64,000 bases of DNA from Arion vulgaris (GCA_020796225.1 CM036758.1:29630147-29694146); one strand, 5' to 3'. Positions 44,160-54,965 are shown, counted from the first letter of the stretch. The notes: generated by a model from the letters alone, not told the origin. A program made the numbers and translations.

Positions 44160-44700
44160 ATATATATATATATATTTCTCTGTTTCCATTATCTGTTACA
44201 TATGGCATGTAAGTAATTTCTCCATACCGTTCTGTCCTGGGCAACTCGCTCAATCTCTTGAGTCAGATATTTTTCGCCTATCATAGCAAAGTTGATTTCA
44301 GGTTTACCTGTGTCTGCTCTTTCTTGAGCACTTTGCCTCCCACTTCAATGCCTGCTTTGGTATTCTTTGATCCTTTCTTCTCAAGGTATGTCTAACAGAT
44401 CACCATCTTCTCTTTCTTATAACAGTTGTTGCTAGTAATTTACCAGACATGTCTCTAATTTCATCACTTCTCTTGAATTCGTTCCATTTTATATTCATTA
44501 TTTTTCGCAGACATCTATTTGAAAATGCATTCAACATGCTTTCTATATCATTAGTCATTTTCCCAACTCTCGCTATCATATGTTCGGATTGACACAACAT
44601 TGGAATTAAAAAGTCATTATTTAGTTTAAATAAAATATGGAAATGCAAATTATATAGTTTTAAGACTTTTACAAGCTGATGTTGCTTTGACATTTCGTAG
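44160..44700 (-). mobile_element. LINE family X 3' end, minus copy
   Basis: The minus strand reads MTNDIESMLNAFSNRCLRKI, MNIKWNEFKRSDEIRDMSGK and TVIRKRRW, then with shifts LRRKDQRIPKQALKWEAK. The end piece ITYMPYVTDNGNRE precedes a (TA)n tail at 44,158-44,175. It matches the plus-strand copy at 45,430-45,890 closely, so two copies of one family lie in inverted orientation about 0.8 kb apart. Confidence 0.88.
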
Positions 44701-44835
44701 GGTAATTTTTGTGTACATTTTCAGTGATAGCAACAAGTTGTGGAATTACAATCTATGGAGTTAATAGCCCCTTCGTTAATCTATTCAGGAGTCTATATTT
44801 AAACAGCCAATGTACGGTTAGGACAAACACAGACC
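44701..44835. other. unassigned spacer
   Basis: No recognised feature. Confidence 0.35.
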
Positions 44836-45048
44836 TGTCAGAAAAGTTCCACGTAGGGTCATAAGTAAGACAAGAATGCGTACTATCACCGTTGTTGTTC
44901 ATCACATTTATAAATCAAATCTACAAAATAAGTACCACCACTAAACAAAACAACATTGGGGAACTTTCAAGCAAATTTCTTGTTGCAGATGAATACGCAA
45001 TCATATCAACAACAGAGAAACAGCTACAGCAACACATTAACAGACTCC
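44836..45048 (+). mobile_element. LINE family X reverse transcriptase piece
   Basis: It reads VRQECVLSPLLFITFINQIY, then NIGELSSKFLVADEYAIIST and TEKQLQQHINRLQ. It corresponds to the palm motif GVRQGCxLSPLLF and the catalytic YADD block, here VADE. The frame resumes at 45,323 after a SINE C insertion. Confidence 0.85.
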
Positions 45049-45322
45049 AATTGAGAGCCGCTCTAGCGTAGTTGTTAGTGAACTCGCTTCGCAAGGCTGG
45101 TGGTCTGGGTTCAGCTCCGCAATGTGCGTGGAATTTTTCCCGACCACGACGGCTCTCAGGTCGACCCAGCCTCAACCGGGTACCAGACATGCTCTGGGAA
45201 AGTGAAGGCGGCCGGCGTGATGCTGACCACATCACCATCGTGTGCCGACGGTCAATGAAAAATACAGGCCTAACACTGTATTGACCTATATACCACAAGG
45301 TATGAAAGGGTTCCTTTACTTT
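45049..45322 (+). mobile_element. SINE family C copy
   Basis: tRNA-like head 'gagagccgctctagcgtagttgttagtgaactcgcttcgcaaggc', then B-box-like 'gggttcagctccgc'. The body 'cgaccacgacggctctcagg', 'gtgtgccgacggtcaatgaa' and 'ggtatgaaagggttccttta' leads to a T-rich tail. It interrupts the LINE X reverse transcriptase. Copies also lie at 48,718 (minus) and 57,620 (plus). Confidence 0.92.
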
Positions 45323-45900
45323 TTTTACTTTTTAAATACAATATGAGAAAAACATTGACAAAACCGAATTATTGACATTCTCTAGAGAGGAAAACACTAC
45401 CAATATCTCCATCGACAAAAATACATTAAAGACTTTACATACATATGCCAGCGTGAGTTGGAAAATGACTAAAGATATAGAAAGCAAGTTAAATGCATTT
45501 GAAAATAGATGTCTGCGAAAAATAATGAATATAAAATGGAATGAATTCAGAAGAAGTGATGAAATCAGAGACATGTCTGGTCAACCACTAGGGACAACTG
45601 TTATAAGAAAGAGAAGATGGAGATATGTTGGGCACCCCTTGAGGAGAAATGATCAACGAATATCAAAGCAGGCATTGAAGTGGGATGCAAAGGGTTCAAG
45701 AAAGAGAGGTCGACCTAAAGAGACCCTGAAACGAACTGTGCTGAGAGAGGCAGGAAATATCGGTCTCAGTTCCATGGAGGAGATTAAGCGAGTTGCCCAG
45801 GATAGAGCGGTAGGAGAAATTACTTGCAGGCCCTATGTAACGTATAACAGTACGAGAGGAATTATTATTTATTATTATACCTATGCAGCATTTTCACAAT
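45323..45900 (+). mobile_element. LINE family X thumb and C-terminus
   Basis: It continues the polymerase after the SINE: LLTFSREENTTNISIDKNTL, SWKMTKDIESKLNAFENRCL, RRSDEIRDMSGQPLGTTVIR, WRYVGHPLRRNDQRISKQAL, SRKRGRPKETLKRTVLREAG and EEIKRVAQDRAVGEITCRPY. The last 500 bases are in one open frame, less decayed than most LINE pieces here. Part of the thumb is deleted between 45,440 and 45,460. A (TTA)n run follows near the stop. Confidence 0.9.
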
Positions 45901-45959
45901 AACAAAGAAATCCAACATAGAAGCAATAAAACAAATCAAAACATTGACCGTTTTAAAAT
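45901..45959. other. short spacer
   Basis: No recognised feature. Confidence 0.3.
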
Positions 45960-46380
45960 ACAAACATGTCACCATGAACGATACAAGAGCATTGTTCAAC
46001 ATAATCTTTCTTCTAATATTATGCTAACAGTGTCAAACTCTGGACGCTGACATCAAATGCTAGTAGAAAATTAGTCACGACAGAAATGCACTGTTTACGC
46101 AGAATGCTGGGAGTATCCAGCAGAGACCAATTTAGAAATGAAGACAGGAAAAAGTGGGTATAACATCAGTACTGAGCTTCCTCAAGAAACAAGAAATTAA
46201 ATGGTTTGACCACATAAGTAGATTAGCAATAAAATGTGCAGCTCAAAGAACAATGTTACTCCGATGCAGTGGATACAAAGGAAAAGCCGTTCACTAAAAA
46301 GATGGACTTCAACAATAACAGAAGCTGTGAAAAACACTATTAATGAAACTCAACAAAACTCTTTCTAGAAGTCTCTTCTT
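45960..46380 (+). mobile_element. LINE C-terminal remnant
   Basis: The plus strand in shifting frames gives WTLTSNASRKLVTTEMHCLR, RRMLGVSSRDQFRNED, SFLKKQEIKWFDHISRLAIK and SLKRWTSTITEAVKN. It is a non-LTR polymerase C-terminus of another family. Confidence 0.75.
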
Positions 46381-46435
46381 ATCCTGATGTTGTGATGCAA
46401 AATTGGATTAGGAAAAGACAAGGAGAAATCTGTCT

Positions 46436-46585
46436 TACTTTTTTGTTTGGTTATGTTTGGTTATGTTTGGTTATGTTTGATTGTTTTATGTTGGTTATGT
46501 TCGGTTATGTCGGTTATGTTCGGTATGTTCGGTTTGTTCGGTTATGTTCGTTATGTTCGGTTATGTTCGGTTATGTTCGGTTTGT
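46436..46585 (+). repeat. 10-bp tandem repeat (ggttatgttt/ggttatgttc)
   Basis: About 14 units with 8-11 base variants. Confidence 0.9.
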
Positions 46586-46639
46586 TGCAAAATTGAAAGT
46601 GATTAGAGACGCCGTCATAAACAACATGCCGACGATAAG

Positions 46640-46832
46640 CTCGTATAGAATATAATAGTTTATTGTTAGTTTTGTTAATATAATAGTTGATTGTTAGTTT
46701 TATTAATATAATAGTTTATTGTTAGTTTTGTTAATATAATAGTTTATTGTTAGTTTTGTTAATATAATAGTTGATTGTTAGTTTTATTAATATAATAGTT
46801 TATTGTTAGTTTTGTTAATATAAGACACTGGG
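46640..46832 (+). repeat. 28-bp tandem repeat, about 6-7 copies
   Basis: The unit is 'aatataatagtttattgtta' / 'gttttgtt', alternating with a variant that has 'gttgattg' and 'ttttatt'. The alternation indicates a two-unit repeat. Confidence 0.92.
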
Positions 46833-46857
46833 CCAGGTTTTATTTGAAGTGAAAATA

Positions 46858-47095
46858 TTGTCATCGTTACTGCATGTCGTACCGCTTTTTAGGGCGGTGT
46901 AGAACTGGTGGACGTGATCCTGAGAAATTTAATGACTGCATGACTACTGTAGTCGCCACGAAGCTGTTGAGGTTAGGATTTTTCGTTTATACCTACAACA
47001 GGACAAATCTTTGGCCGTTCCGTGAATTGAAAACGGATCTCCTGCATGGGAGCCTCACTCTAATCCATTCGGTCAGACGCTGCTCGAAAACATTG
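46858..47095 (-). mobile_element. tRNA-derived SINE family F
   Basis: On the minus strand the head 'gcgtctgaccgaatggattagag' (A-box region) and 'agatccgttttcaattcacgg' (B-box region) are followed by 'tcctaacctcaacagcttcgtggcgac' and an end near 'gtacgacatgcagtaacgatg'. It matches 2405-2725. The next array begins within a few bases of the SINE head. Confidence 0.75.
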
Positions 47096-48190
47096 TTAAA
47101 CTTTCAATAACCAACAACTGTCATTGTTAAACTTTCAATAACCAACAACTGTCATTGTTAAACTTTCAATAACCAGCAACTGTTATTGTTAAACTTTCAA
47201 TAACCAACAACTGTCATTGTCAAACTTTCAATAACCAACAGCTGTCATTGTTAAACTTTCAATAACCAACAACTGTCATTGTCAAACTTTCAATAACCAA
47301 CAACTGTCATTGTTAAACTTTCAATAACCAACAACTGTCATTGTTAAACTTTCAATAACCAACAACTGTCATTGTTAAACTTTCAATAACCAACAACTGT
47401 CATTGTTAAACTTTCAATAACCAACAACTGTCATTGTTAAACTTTCAATAACCAACAACTGTCATTGTTAAACTTTCAATAACCAACAACTGTCATTGTT
47501 AAACTTTAAATAACCAACAACTGTCATTGTTAAACTTTCAATAATCAACAACTGTCATTGTTAAACTTTCAATAACCAACAACTGTCATTGTTAAACTTT
47601 CAATAACCAACAACTGTCATTGTTAAACTTTCAATAACCAACAACTGTCATTGTTAAACTTTCAATAACCAACAACTGTCATTGTTAAACTTTCAATAAC
47701 CAGCAACTGTCATTGTCAAACTTTCAATAACCAACAGCTGTCATTAGTTCAAACTTTCAATAACCAACAGCTGTCATTGTTAAACTTTCAATAACCAGCA
47801 ACTGTCGTTGTCAAACTTTCAATAACCAACAACTGTCATTGTCAAACGTTCAATAACCAACAACTGTCATTGTTAAACTTTCAATAACCAACAACTGTCA
47901 TTGTTAAACTTTCAATAACCAGCAACTGTCGTTGTCAAACTTTCAATAACCAACAACTGTCATTGTCAAACGTTCAATAACCAACAACTGTCATTGTTAA
48001 ACTTTCAATAACCAACAACTGTCGTTGTCAAACTTTCAATAACCAACAACTGTCATTGTCAAACTTTCAATAACCAACAACTGTCATTGTTAAACTTTCA
48101 ATAACCAACAACTGTCATTGTCAAACGTTCAATAACCAACAACTGTCATTGTCAAACTTTCAATAACCAACAGCTGTCATTGTCAAACCA
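47090..48190 (+). repeat. 31-bp tandem array, about 35 copies
   Basis: The unit is 'caactgtcattgttaaactt' / 'tcaataaccaa'. Variants (tcattgtcaaac, tcgttgtc, aacgttcaa, accagcaac, aacagctg) are interspersed in patterns, showing multi-unit duplication in the right half. Confidence 0.97.
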
Positions 48191-48687
48191 TGTCAATATT
48201 GTATTCTAAACGATTCTCAAATCTTCTGTATAATCATTGAATGATTGACAGATAATCTGATTGGATTACTTCTTTGTATTATTCTGATTGAAGAGCGATT
48301 GACTGATAAATCGAAGCATTCGATCTTTCATTCTTGTTAACACATGTTTGGTTAAATAAACAACAGTGATTTTATTTTAAATCCGGGAATAAAAACAAAC
48401 ATTGTCTGAACTCCTTGAGGGACAAGACCAATAAACCGTAGCACAAAAAAGCACTAGTGACCCACTATCCGTAAAAACACTGTAACCAAAACTATGTTAT
48501 CAATTCTGTGAATTCTCTAAGGAGTTTCATATATCAAGTACATCTCATCGCATTACAGTTAAAGAGTGCAGTGCTCTAACGTCACCCATCACCAAATTTC
48601 ACATAACAACAAACAGGATAAAGTTGATTCCAATAACGCTTGTTCCTTGTCTAGTCTATACGTGGTTCAGAGAACATTATACATAAG

Positions 48688-48689
<2 letters not shown>
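48191..48689. other. unassigned AT-rich spacer
   Basis: No recognised gene or element. Confidence 0.4.
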
Positions 48690-48722
<33 letters not shown>

Positions 48723-49014
48723 AAAGGAAAAGGAACCCTTTCATACCTCGTGGTATATAGGTCAATAAGTGACCGCCTTCATTGACCGTCGGCACACGAT
48801 GGGTGATGTGGTCAGCATCACACCGGCCGCCTTTTTTTTCCCCAGAGGTACCCAGTTGAGGCTGGGTCGACCGTCGCGGTCGGGAAAAATTCCACGCACA
48901 TTGCGGGAGCTGAACCCAGAACCCAGAGCTGAACCATCCTTGCGAAGCGAGTTCACTAACAACTACGCTACAGCGCTCTCTATATATATATATATATATA
49001 GAGAATATAATATA

Positions 49015-49050
<36 letters not shown>
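48690..49050. repeat. (AT)n microsatellite split by a SINE
   Basis: (TA)n occurs at 48,690-48,717 and again at 48,981-49,048, on both sides of the SINE C copy. This fits insertion into a TA tract. Confidence 0.85.
48718..48980 (-). mobile_element. SINE family C copy
   Basis: It has the same landmarks as 45,049-45,322 in reverse: tail 'aaagtaaaggaaaaggaacccttt', body 'ccgtcggcacacgatggg' and 'ttgaggctgggtcgaccgtcg', and head 'gcgaagcgagttcactaacaactacgctac'. Several small indels are present. Confidence 0.9.
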
Positions 49051-49054
<4 letters not shown>

Positions 49055-49580
49055 TATTGATTTTGTTGTGTGATAATACGTTTTCAACTTGTTTACTAAG
49101 TTGTTATCATGTCAACAAATATGTTTGCACATACGCGATTAGATGCTGTTGTTCTGGTTATGTTCTTGTCTCTATTGTCAAGTCACGTTGTGACATTAGA
49201 ACATCTTGAATCGCGGCGTACTAATCTCAAAGCACGTCGTGACATTGGTATATCTCAGGAATCTGCTTCTCTCAACAGATAATGCGCTTACTAAAACACT
49301 AATGCAATAGTTCAAATCCCGGTTCAATAAACTTTGTGTGTTATGAAAAAAACTCAAATTCAGCGCCGCAACTACTATGTGTGAGCTCTGAGTCTGACAA
49401 TTTAAACGAACTGCAACTGACGAAATAAATTTGGGACGGCTTGCGTACAGAGACTGTGATTTTATTTAGTTTTCGATGTTACTTTGATCATTTCATTAAC
49501 ATCATAAAGATTACATAAGGAAGTCAGGAACCTGTTTACATACCACGAGATATATTAGGAAAACAGATGGGCTCGTATTT
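49051..49580. other. unassigned AT-rich spacer
   Basis: It contains a short duplicate 'aagtcacgttgtgacatt' / 'aagcacgtcgtgacattg' (49,180 and 49,230) and no recognised gene. Confidence 0.4.
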
Positions 49581-49589
49581 GTCTTTAAC

Positions 49590-49684
49590 TCTGTCGTGTA
49601 CTCTGTCGGTGTACTCTGTCGGTGTACTCTGTCGGTGTACTCTGTCATGTACTCGTCAGTGTACTCTGTCGGTGTACTCTGTGA
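49590..49684 (+). repeat. 13-bp tandem repeat (actctgtcggtgt)
   Basis: About 7 units with small variants. Confidence 0.88.
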
Positions 49685-49934
49685 TATGATCAACATCACC
49701 CTGGCCGTCTTTAATTCTCAGTGTTTCTTGTATACCAAATTTAAGTTGGATCGAACTGAGAGACGTTTAAGTTGGATCCAAATCTCACTCCCAATGTGGA
49801 ATTTGATCTTGCAAATCCACGTGTAACAAACAAGTGCGCTATTTCGACGTTTTTGCAAAACTAAATAAGAATTATTAACTGAATTCGATAAATTGTCGAT
49901 GAAGTTTGGGTCATAGATGTATATAACAGTTATA
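49685..49934. other. unassigned spacer
   Basis: No recognised feature. Confidence 0.35.
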
Positions 49935-50205
49935 CCCTTGTGTTGCCGGGACCCACAAGAGAAGCAAAGAATAGTACCACTGCGATCTACAAGGTATGTA
50001 GTAAGAGGCGACTGAGCTAGAGTCCTAAGGAAGCTACCCTAGTAGATAAAAAGCATCGCAGAAATCAGATGTGTTGGCATACTTGTAGGCGCAAAACTAG
50101 CACAACCTACAATTGTTCTTACGAGGTTCAGATCACATAGAAATCACACCGAGCGGTTAACAAGTGATTGATATGGAGCGTCGGGAAGAAGAAACATAAC
50201 AGTTA
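49935..50205 (+). mobile_element. SINE family B copy, plus orientation
   Basis: 'gttgccgggacccacaagagaagc', 'aaagaatagtaccactgcg', core 'gtatgtagtaagaggcgactgag', 'agaaatcagatgtgttggc', 'tcagatcacatagaaatcacacc', 'gttaacaagtgattgatatggagcg' and a GAAGAAGAA tail. This copy fixes the orientation of the family. It shares its core with SINE A, but the two families have different 3' halves. Confidence 0.85.
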
Positions 50206-50259
50206 TCTTGGTCTATTGCTGTTTTAGTTGTTCTTTGTGTTGCTATGGTTACCTGTGAA
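50206..50259. other. short spacer
   Basis: No recognised feature. Confidence 0.3.
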
Positions 50260-50895
50260 AGAAATAATCATCATCAGGTGCCGCGCCAGCTGGCGTAGGC
50301 GATCATGGATATCCACAAATCTCTGACTCTGGTATTTGCTATCATCTCAGATCTTGACTCTTTTCCTTGTCATGTAGTCAGGCTGTCTAAAATTGTCTCT
50401 CTCTTCCTCTGTCTTGTCTCCTTCGATTGTGCCGGTTGTCCCAATGTGTTCTAAACCATCTCTTCTCATGACATGTCCTAAAAATTATGTCTGCTTCTTT
50501 CTTATATTGATAATAAATCTTATTTGTGTCTTGGCTTAATTCTTCCACAATTGTAATTTTAACAGTCCATAGAATTCTCAGCATTCTTCTGTAAAACCAC
50601 ATCTCTGTGGCCTCCAGAGATTTTACTATCTGTTTGTTTACTGTCCATGACTTGCATCCGTATGTCAGTATTGGTTCTATATAGCACTTAATAACTCTCA
50701 TTCTGATTTCAATTGACACTGACATGTTGCATATAATGCTTCTCATTTTCTGACATGCAGCTTTGGTCTGCCCTATTTAGACTCTGTCCTTTGTTGTTAC
50801 TTTCTGTCACAGTCTTATCAACTAAATTCTGGAGCTCTATTTTATTTCTTACTATTAAGACAGTTTCCTCAGCATAGCTAATGCTATTTATGTTA
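50260..50895 (-). mobile_element. LINE family Z, 3' half of a split copy
   Basis: The minus strand starts with a catalytic-box remnant INSISYAEETVLIVRNKIEL (YAEE where YADD is expected). It continues SIEIRMRVIKCYIEPILTYG, CKSWTVNKQIVKSLEATEMW and FYRRMLRILW, and ends in DLWISMIAYASWRGT. The 5' half lies at 51,530-51,865. The element between them is inserted. Confidence 0.9.
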
Positions 50896-50906
50896 TGTCC
50901 TCATAC

Positions 50907-51517
50907 CGCCCGAGTGGTTACCGGGGCCCAAATTTGGGGTTAAAGAATAGAACCACTGTTACCTGCCACGCATGTAGTAAGAGGCGACTAAGGAGGTTTG
51001 GCTGAAATCGGATGCACGTGTCCGCTAGGGAATGCTAACCCGAAACAAATGCTTGCAGTAAACGGATGCACCAGGCCGTAAGGCGCATAACATGGTGCAA
51101 CGACCCTCACAATGAGGAATGGGATAACGGATTCTACGGTCGCCAATCTGCCTCGGAGATTTAGCTACGCAGTAAGAATGTCAGATCTACCATCACGAGG
51201 GTGGCCAAAACTTACTGCCGGAAGACGTCGGCACAAACTGGGAAGCAGAAATCATAGGAATTATATCCTACAGAACTGTCCCCAGTATGCAGACTTGAGA
51301 AAAAAGCGGTGGCCAACTTACACCAGCATCCAAGACAAACTGTATGTCGTGGCTGATAATCTGAGGCAGGCGGCTGCCTTTATTAGAGAATCGGAAATCT
51401 CAATCTAGTGAGAACGCAGAAGACAAACTGTATGGCGTGGCTTATAATCTGAGGCAGACGACTGCCTTTATTAGAGAATCCGAAATCCCAATCTAGTGAG
51501 AATACAGAAGAAGAAGA
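50907..51517 (+). mobile_element. SINE-LINE composite with target duplication, nested in LINE Z
   Basis: It begins with a SINE A-type head and core ('cgcccgagtggttaccgg', 'gttaaagaatagaaccactg', 'catgtagtaagaggcgactaa'). It continues through about 200 unassigned bases and ends with an RNase-H LINE 3' terminus reading RNYILQNCPQYADLRKKRWP and QDKLYVVADNLRQAAAFIRE then SEISI and stop. The last 88 bases (from 'aagacaaact', 51,332) are duplicated at 51,420. The tail is (AGA)n. Target duplications ATGTCCTCATAC (50,895-50,906) and ATGTCCTCCTAC (51,518-51,529) flank the whole, so it integrated as a unit. Confidence 0.88.
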
Positions 51518-51529
51518 ATGTCCTCCTAC

Positions 51530-51865
51530 GGTTATTCTAACAATCTGGTTTATAAACCTCAACATGTATTCACTATACAGTGAGATCATATTCTAGTGAT
51601 AATACACATCCTTGTCTAACTAGTTTTGTAATCTTTTGAAAAGTTCATATCTGTTTGTCTATTTTTATAGCTGCTGTTTGCTGCCAATATATGTTCCTAA
51701 TATCTCTTAGATCTTTACTGTTGATGTTTAAACTCTCTAACATTTTGGAAAGTTCCTGATGGTTTACTTTGTCAAACGCCTTGGTGTAGTCTATAAAGCA
51801 CAAATATATATGTATTTTTACTCCTTAGTGCTCTTTCTATTATAAAGTGTTGTTTCTATTTTGTT
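51530..51865 (-). mobile_element. LINE family Z, 5' half of a split copy (RT fingers/palm)
   Basis: The minus strand reads CFIDYTKAFDKVNHQELSKM, LESLNINSKDLRDIRNIYWQ, QTAAIKIDKQ and TKLVRQGCVLS. These are the classic non-LTR reverse transcriptase blocks (D-Y-x-K-A-F-D and VRQGCVLSP). It continues at 50,895 beyond the insertion. Confidence 0.92.
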
Positions 51866-52250
51866 TTGGGTAGGAATTATTTCCAGTGATGTTTGTCATT
51901 AGTCCTTTATTACTAGAGTATTCGATCTACGTCAGTAGGTCATTAGAGTATTCGATCTGTGTCAGTAGATCATTAGATTTTTGTTAGCAGTTTTTAAAAT
52001 ATTATTACACCTGGTTCTACTTCCCTTTTTCATCTACACTTTCTTTCCGTTTTTCTCCTCCTTTGTTTTAATTGTCTCCGTTTCATGCGCTTATTCTTCT
52101 TTGCCTCAGTTTTTCATCAACTTCACATTCTTGCTCTGCTTCATATCTTATTCATCTTCATCTCCATCTTCAGCTAAAAGTCAAGTTCTATAAACAAAAC
52201 TACTTCTCATTCTTGCTACAATTTCTAGATCCCTTCAATTATTGTTCCCT
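51866..52250. other. unassigned spacer
   Basis: It contains a short duplicate of 'cattagagtattcgatct' at 51,913 and 51,942. The rest is T-rich with no recognised gene. Confidence 0.4.
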
Positions 52251-53692
52251 CTCTCCTTAGTTGTTCCTCTCCTCCTTAGTGTTCACCTCTCCCTTAGTTG
52301 TTCCTCTCCCTTAGTTGTTCACCTCTCTCCTTAGCTGTTCCCCCTCCCTTAGTTGTTCCCCTCTCCTTAGTTGTTCCCTCTCCCTTAGTTGTTCTCCTCT
52401 CCTTAGTGTTCCTCCCCTTAGTTGTTCCTCTCTCCCTTAGTTGTTCCTCTCCCTTAGTGTTCACCTCTCCTTAGTTGTTCCTCTCTCTTAGTTGTTCTCT
52501 CTCTCCTTAGTTGTTCTCCTCTCTCTAGTTGTTCCCTCTCTTAGTTGTTCCTCTCTCCCTTAGTTGTTCTCCTCTCTTAGTTGTCTCCTCTCTCTTAGTT
52601 GTTCTCCTCTCTCTTAGTTGTTCCTCTCTCTCCCTTAGTTGTTCTCCTCTCTCCCTTAGTTGTTCCTCTCTCTCTCTTAGTTGTTCTCCTCTCTCCTTAG
52701 TTGTTCTCTCTCTCTTAGTTGTTCCTCTCTCCTTAGTTGTTCCTCTCTCTTAGTTGTTCTCCTCTCCTTAGTTGTTCCCTCTCTTAGTTGTTCCCTCTCC
52801 CTTAGTTGTTCCCTCTCTTAGTTGTTCTCCTCTCTCTAGTTGTTCTCTCTCTCTTAGTTGTTCCCTCTCCCTTAGTTGTTCTCTCTCTTAGTTGTTCCCC
52901 TCTCTTAGTTGCTCTCTCTCTCTTAGTTGTTCTCTCTCTTAGTTGTTCTCTCTCTCCCTTAGTTGTTCCCTCTCTTAGTTGTTCCCTCTCCCTTAGTTGT
53001 TCCTCTCTCTTAGTTGTTCCCTCTCTCTTAGTTGTTCCCTCTCCTTAGTTGTCTCCTCTCTCTTAGTTGTTCTCCTCTCTCTCTTAGTTGTTCTCCTCTC
53101 TCCTTAGTTGTTGTTCCCTCTCTTAGTTGTTCCTCTCTCTTAGCTGTTCCCTCTCTCTTAGTTGTTCTCTCTCTCTTAGTTGTTCCCCTCTTAGTTGTTC
53201 TCCTCTCTTGCTGTGTTCTCCTCTCTCTAGTTGTTCTCTCTCCTTAGTTGTTCCTCTCTCTCCTTAGTTGTTCCTCTCTCTTAGTTGTTCTCCTCTCTCT
53301 TAGTTGTTCTCCTCTCTCTCTTAGTTGTTCCCCTCTCCTTAGTTGTTCTCCTCTCTCTTAGTTGTTCTCCTCTCTCTTAGTTGTCTCTCTCTCCTTAGTT
53401 GTCTCTCTTGTTGTTCTCTCTCTTAGTTGTTCTCTCTCTCTCTTAGTTGTTCTCCTCTCTCCTTAGTTGTTCCTCTGTCTCCCTTAGTTGTTCCCCTCTT
53501 AGTTGTTCCCTCTCTCCTTAGTTGTTCCTCTCTCTCCTTAGTTGTTCCTCTCTCTTAGTTGTTCCCTCTCCTTAGTTGTTCCTCTCTCCCTTAGTTGTTC
53601 CCTCTCCTTAGTTGTTCCTCTCTCCTTAGTTGTTCCTCTCTCCCTTAGTTGTTCCCTCTTCCTTAGTTGTTCTCCTCCCTCCTCCTATACAT
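52251..53692 (+). repeat. pyrimidine-rich tandem array (ccttagttgttcctctct), 16-22 bp units
   Basis: Around 75 units of 'cttagttgttc' separated by C/T runs of varying length. Hydrophobic frames across it come from the repeat. The variable C/T run lengths make unit length irregular. Confidence 0.95.
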
Positions 53693-53987
53693 CATCCTTA
53701 CCCATTTCTTCTAGTCTGTGACGACACTATTTCCATGAAAAATCTCACACCTTATTACTATCATTACTCCTCCGGCTGTTGTTCGTTGTGTCACATGATA
53801 TTGTCCTATCCTCACGACTACCAGCAACTTGGAAAACAGTCGCGACCAGACCTTAATTAACCCTTGGCATTAAGTCAACGACATTTTCCTGGCTTTATCA
53901 TCTTGGAAAGGCCTGACTAGACCAGTCTGATGGTTCTTTGTCTTTGTCTGCGATTTGCAAAGTCCAACAAGATTTTTATGAACCGTT
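53693..53987. other. unassigned spacer
   Basis: No recognised gene or element. Confidence 0.4.
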
Positions 53988-54025
53988 ACTCTCTCTCTCT
54001 CTCTCTCTCCCCCTTCTCTCTCTCA
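53988..54025 (+). repeat. (CT)n microsatellite
   Basis: A run of CT with a few C interruptions. It is followed by about 210 unassigned bases (54,026-54,238) with no recognised element. Confidence 0.9.
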
Positions 54026-54238
54026 GAATGGGAAATCGAACTACGAACTAGACAAATGACGACATCGATAAAAAGGGATGGTGTGAGACGTCGAGGAAGG
54101 GATGGAAAATGTGAACAGATGAATATTATATTGTTCATAAACGAAATAACAAACACATGGACAAACAGATATGACCTAGAATTGAATAGGAATAAGATAA
54201 TAGTTAAATATGAGTCTTTACTTTGTCTATTGTAAATA

Positions 54239-54965
54239 TATCTACATATGTCTGTCTCTCTCTCTCCATCTATCTATTCATCTGTACATCTATCTATCTC
54301 TTTCTACACCTATCTATCTATCTATCTATCTATCTGTATATCTATCTATCCTTCTGTAAATCTATCTATCCATCTGTACATTCATATATCCCTTTCTACA
54401 TCTATCTATCTATCTGTACATCTATCTATCTATCTGTACATCTATCTATCTATCTGTACATCTATCTATCTATCTGTACATCTATCTATATATCTATCTG
54501 TATATCTATCTATATATATATGTACATCTATTTATCTATCTGTATATCTATCTATATCTATCTGTACATCTATGTATCTATCTGTACATCTATTTATCTA
54601 TCTGTACATCTATCTATCCATCTGTACATCTATCTATCCATCTGTACATCTATCTATCCATCTGTACATCTATCTATCCATTTGTACATCTATCTATCCA
54701 TCTGTACATCTATCTATCCATCTGTACATCTATCTATCCATCTGTACATCTATCTATCCATCTGTACATCTATCTATCCATCCGTACATCTATCTATCTA
54801 TCTGTACGTCTATCTATCTATCTTTACATATATTTGTGTATCATACTCATCCATCTATCTATCTGTCTATCATACCCATCCATTTATCCATTCATCTATT
54901 TTTGCATCTGTCTATATAGATGCTTGTCACACGATCTATTATTTCATATATCTTTCTATTCATCT
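54239..54965 (+). repeat. ATCT-based array with 20-bp higher-order unit
   Basis: Units of 'catctatctatccatctgta' (20 bp) with variants cta/cca and tgta/tata. Frames rich in Tyr, Ile, Ser and Leu stay open throughout because TATC/ATCT repeats lack stops. They are not genes. Confidence 0.96.
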
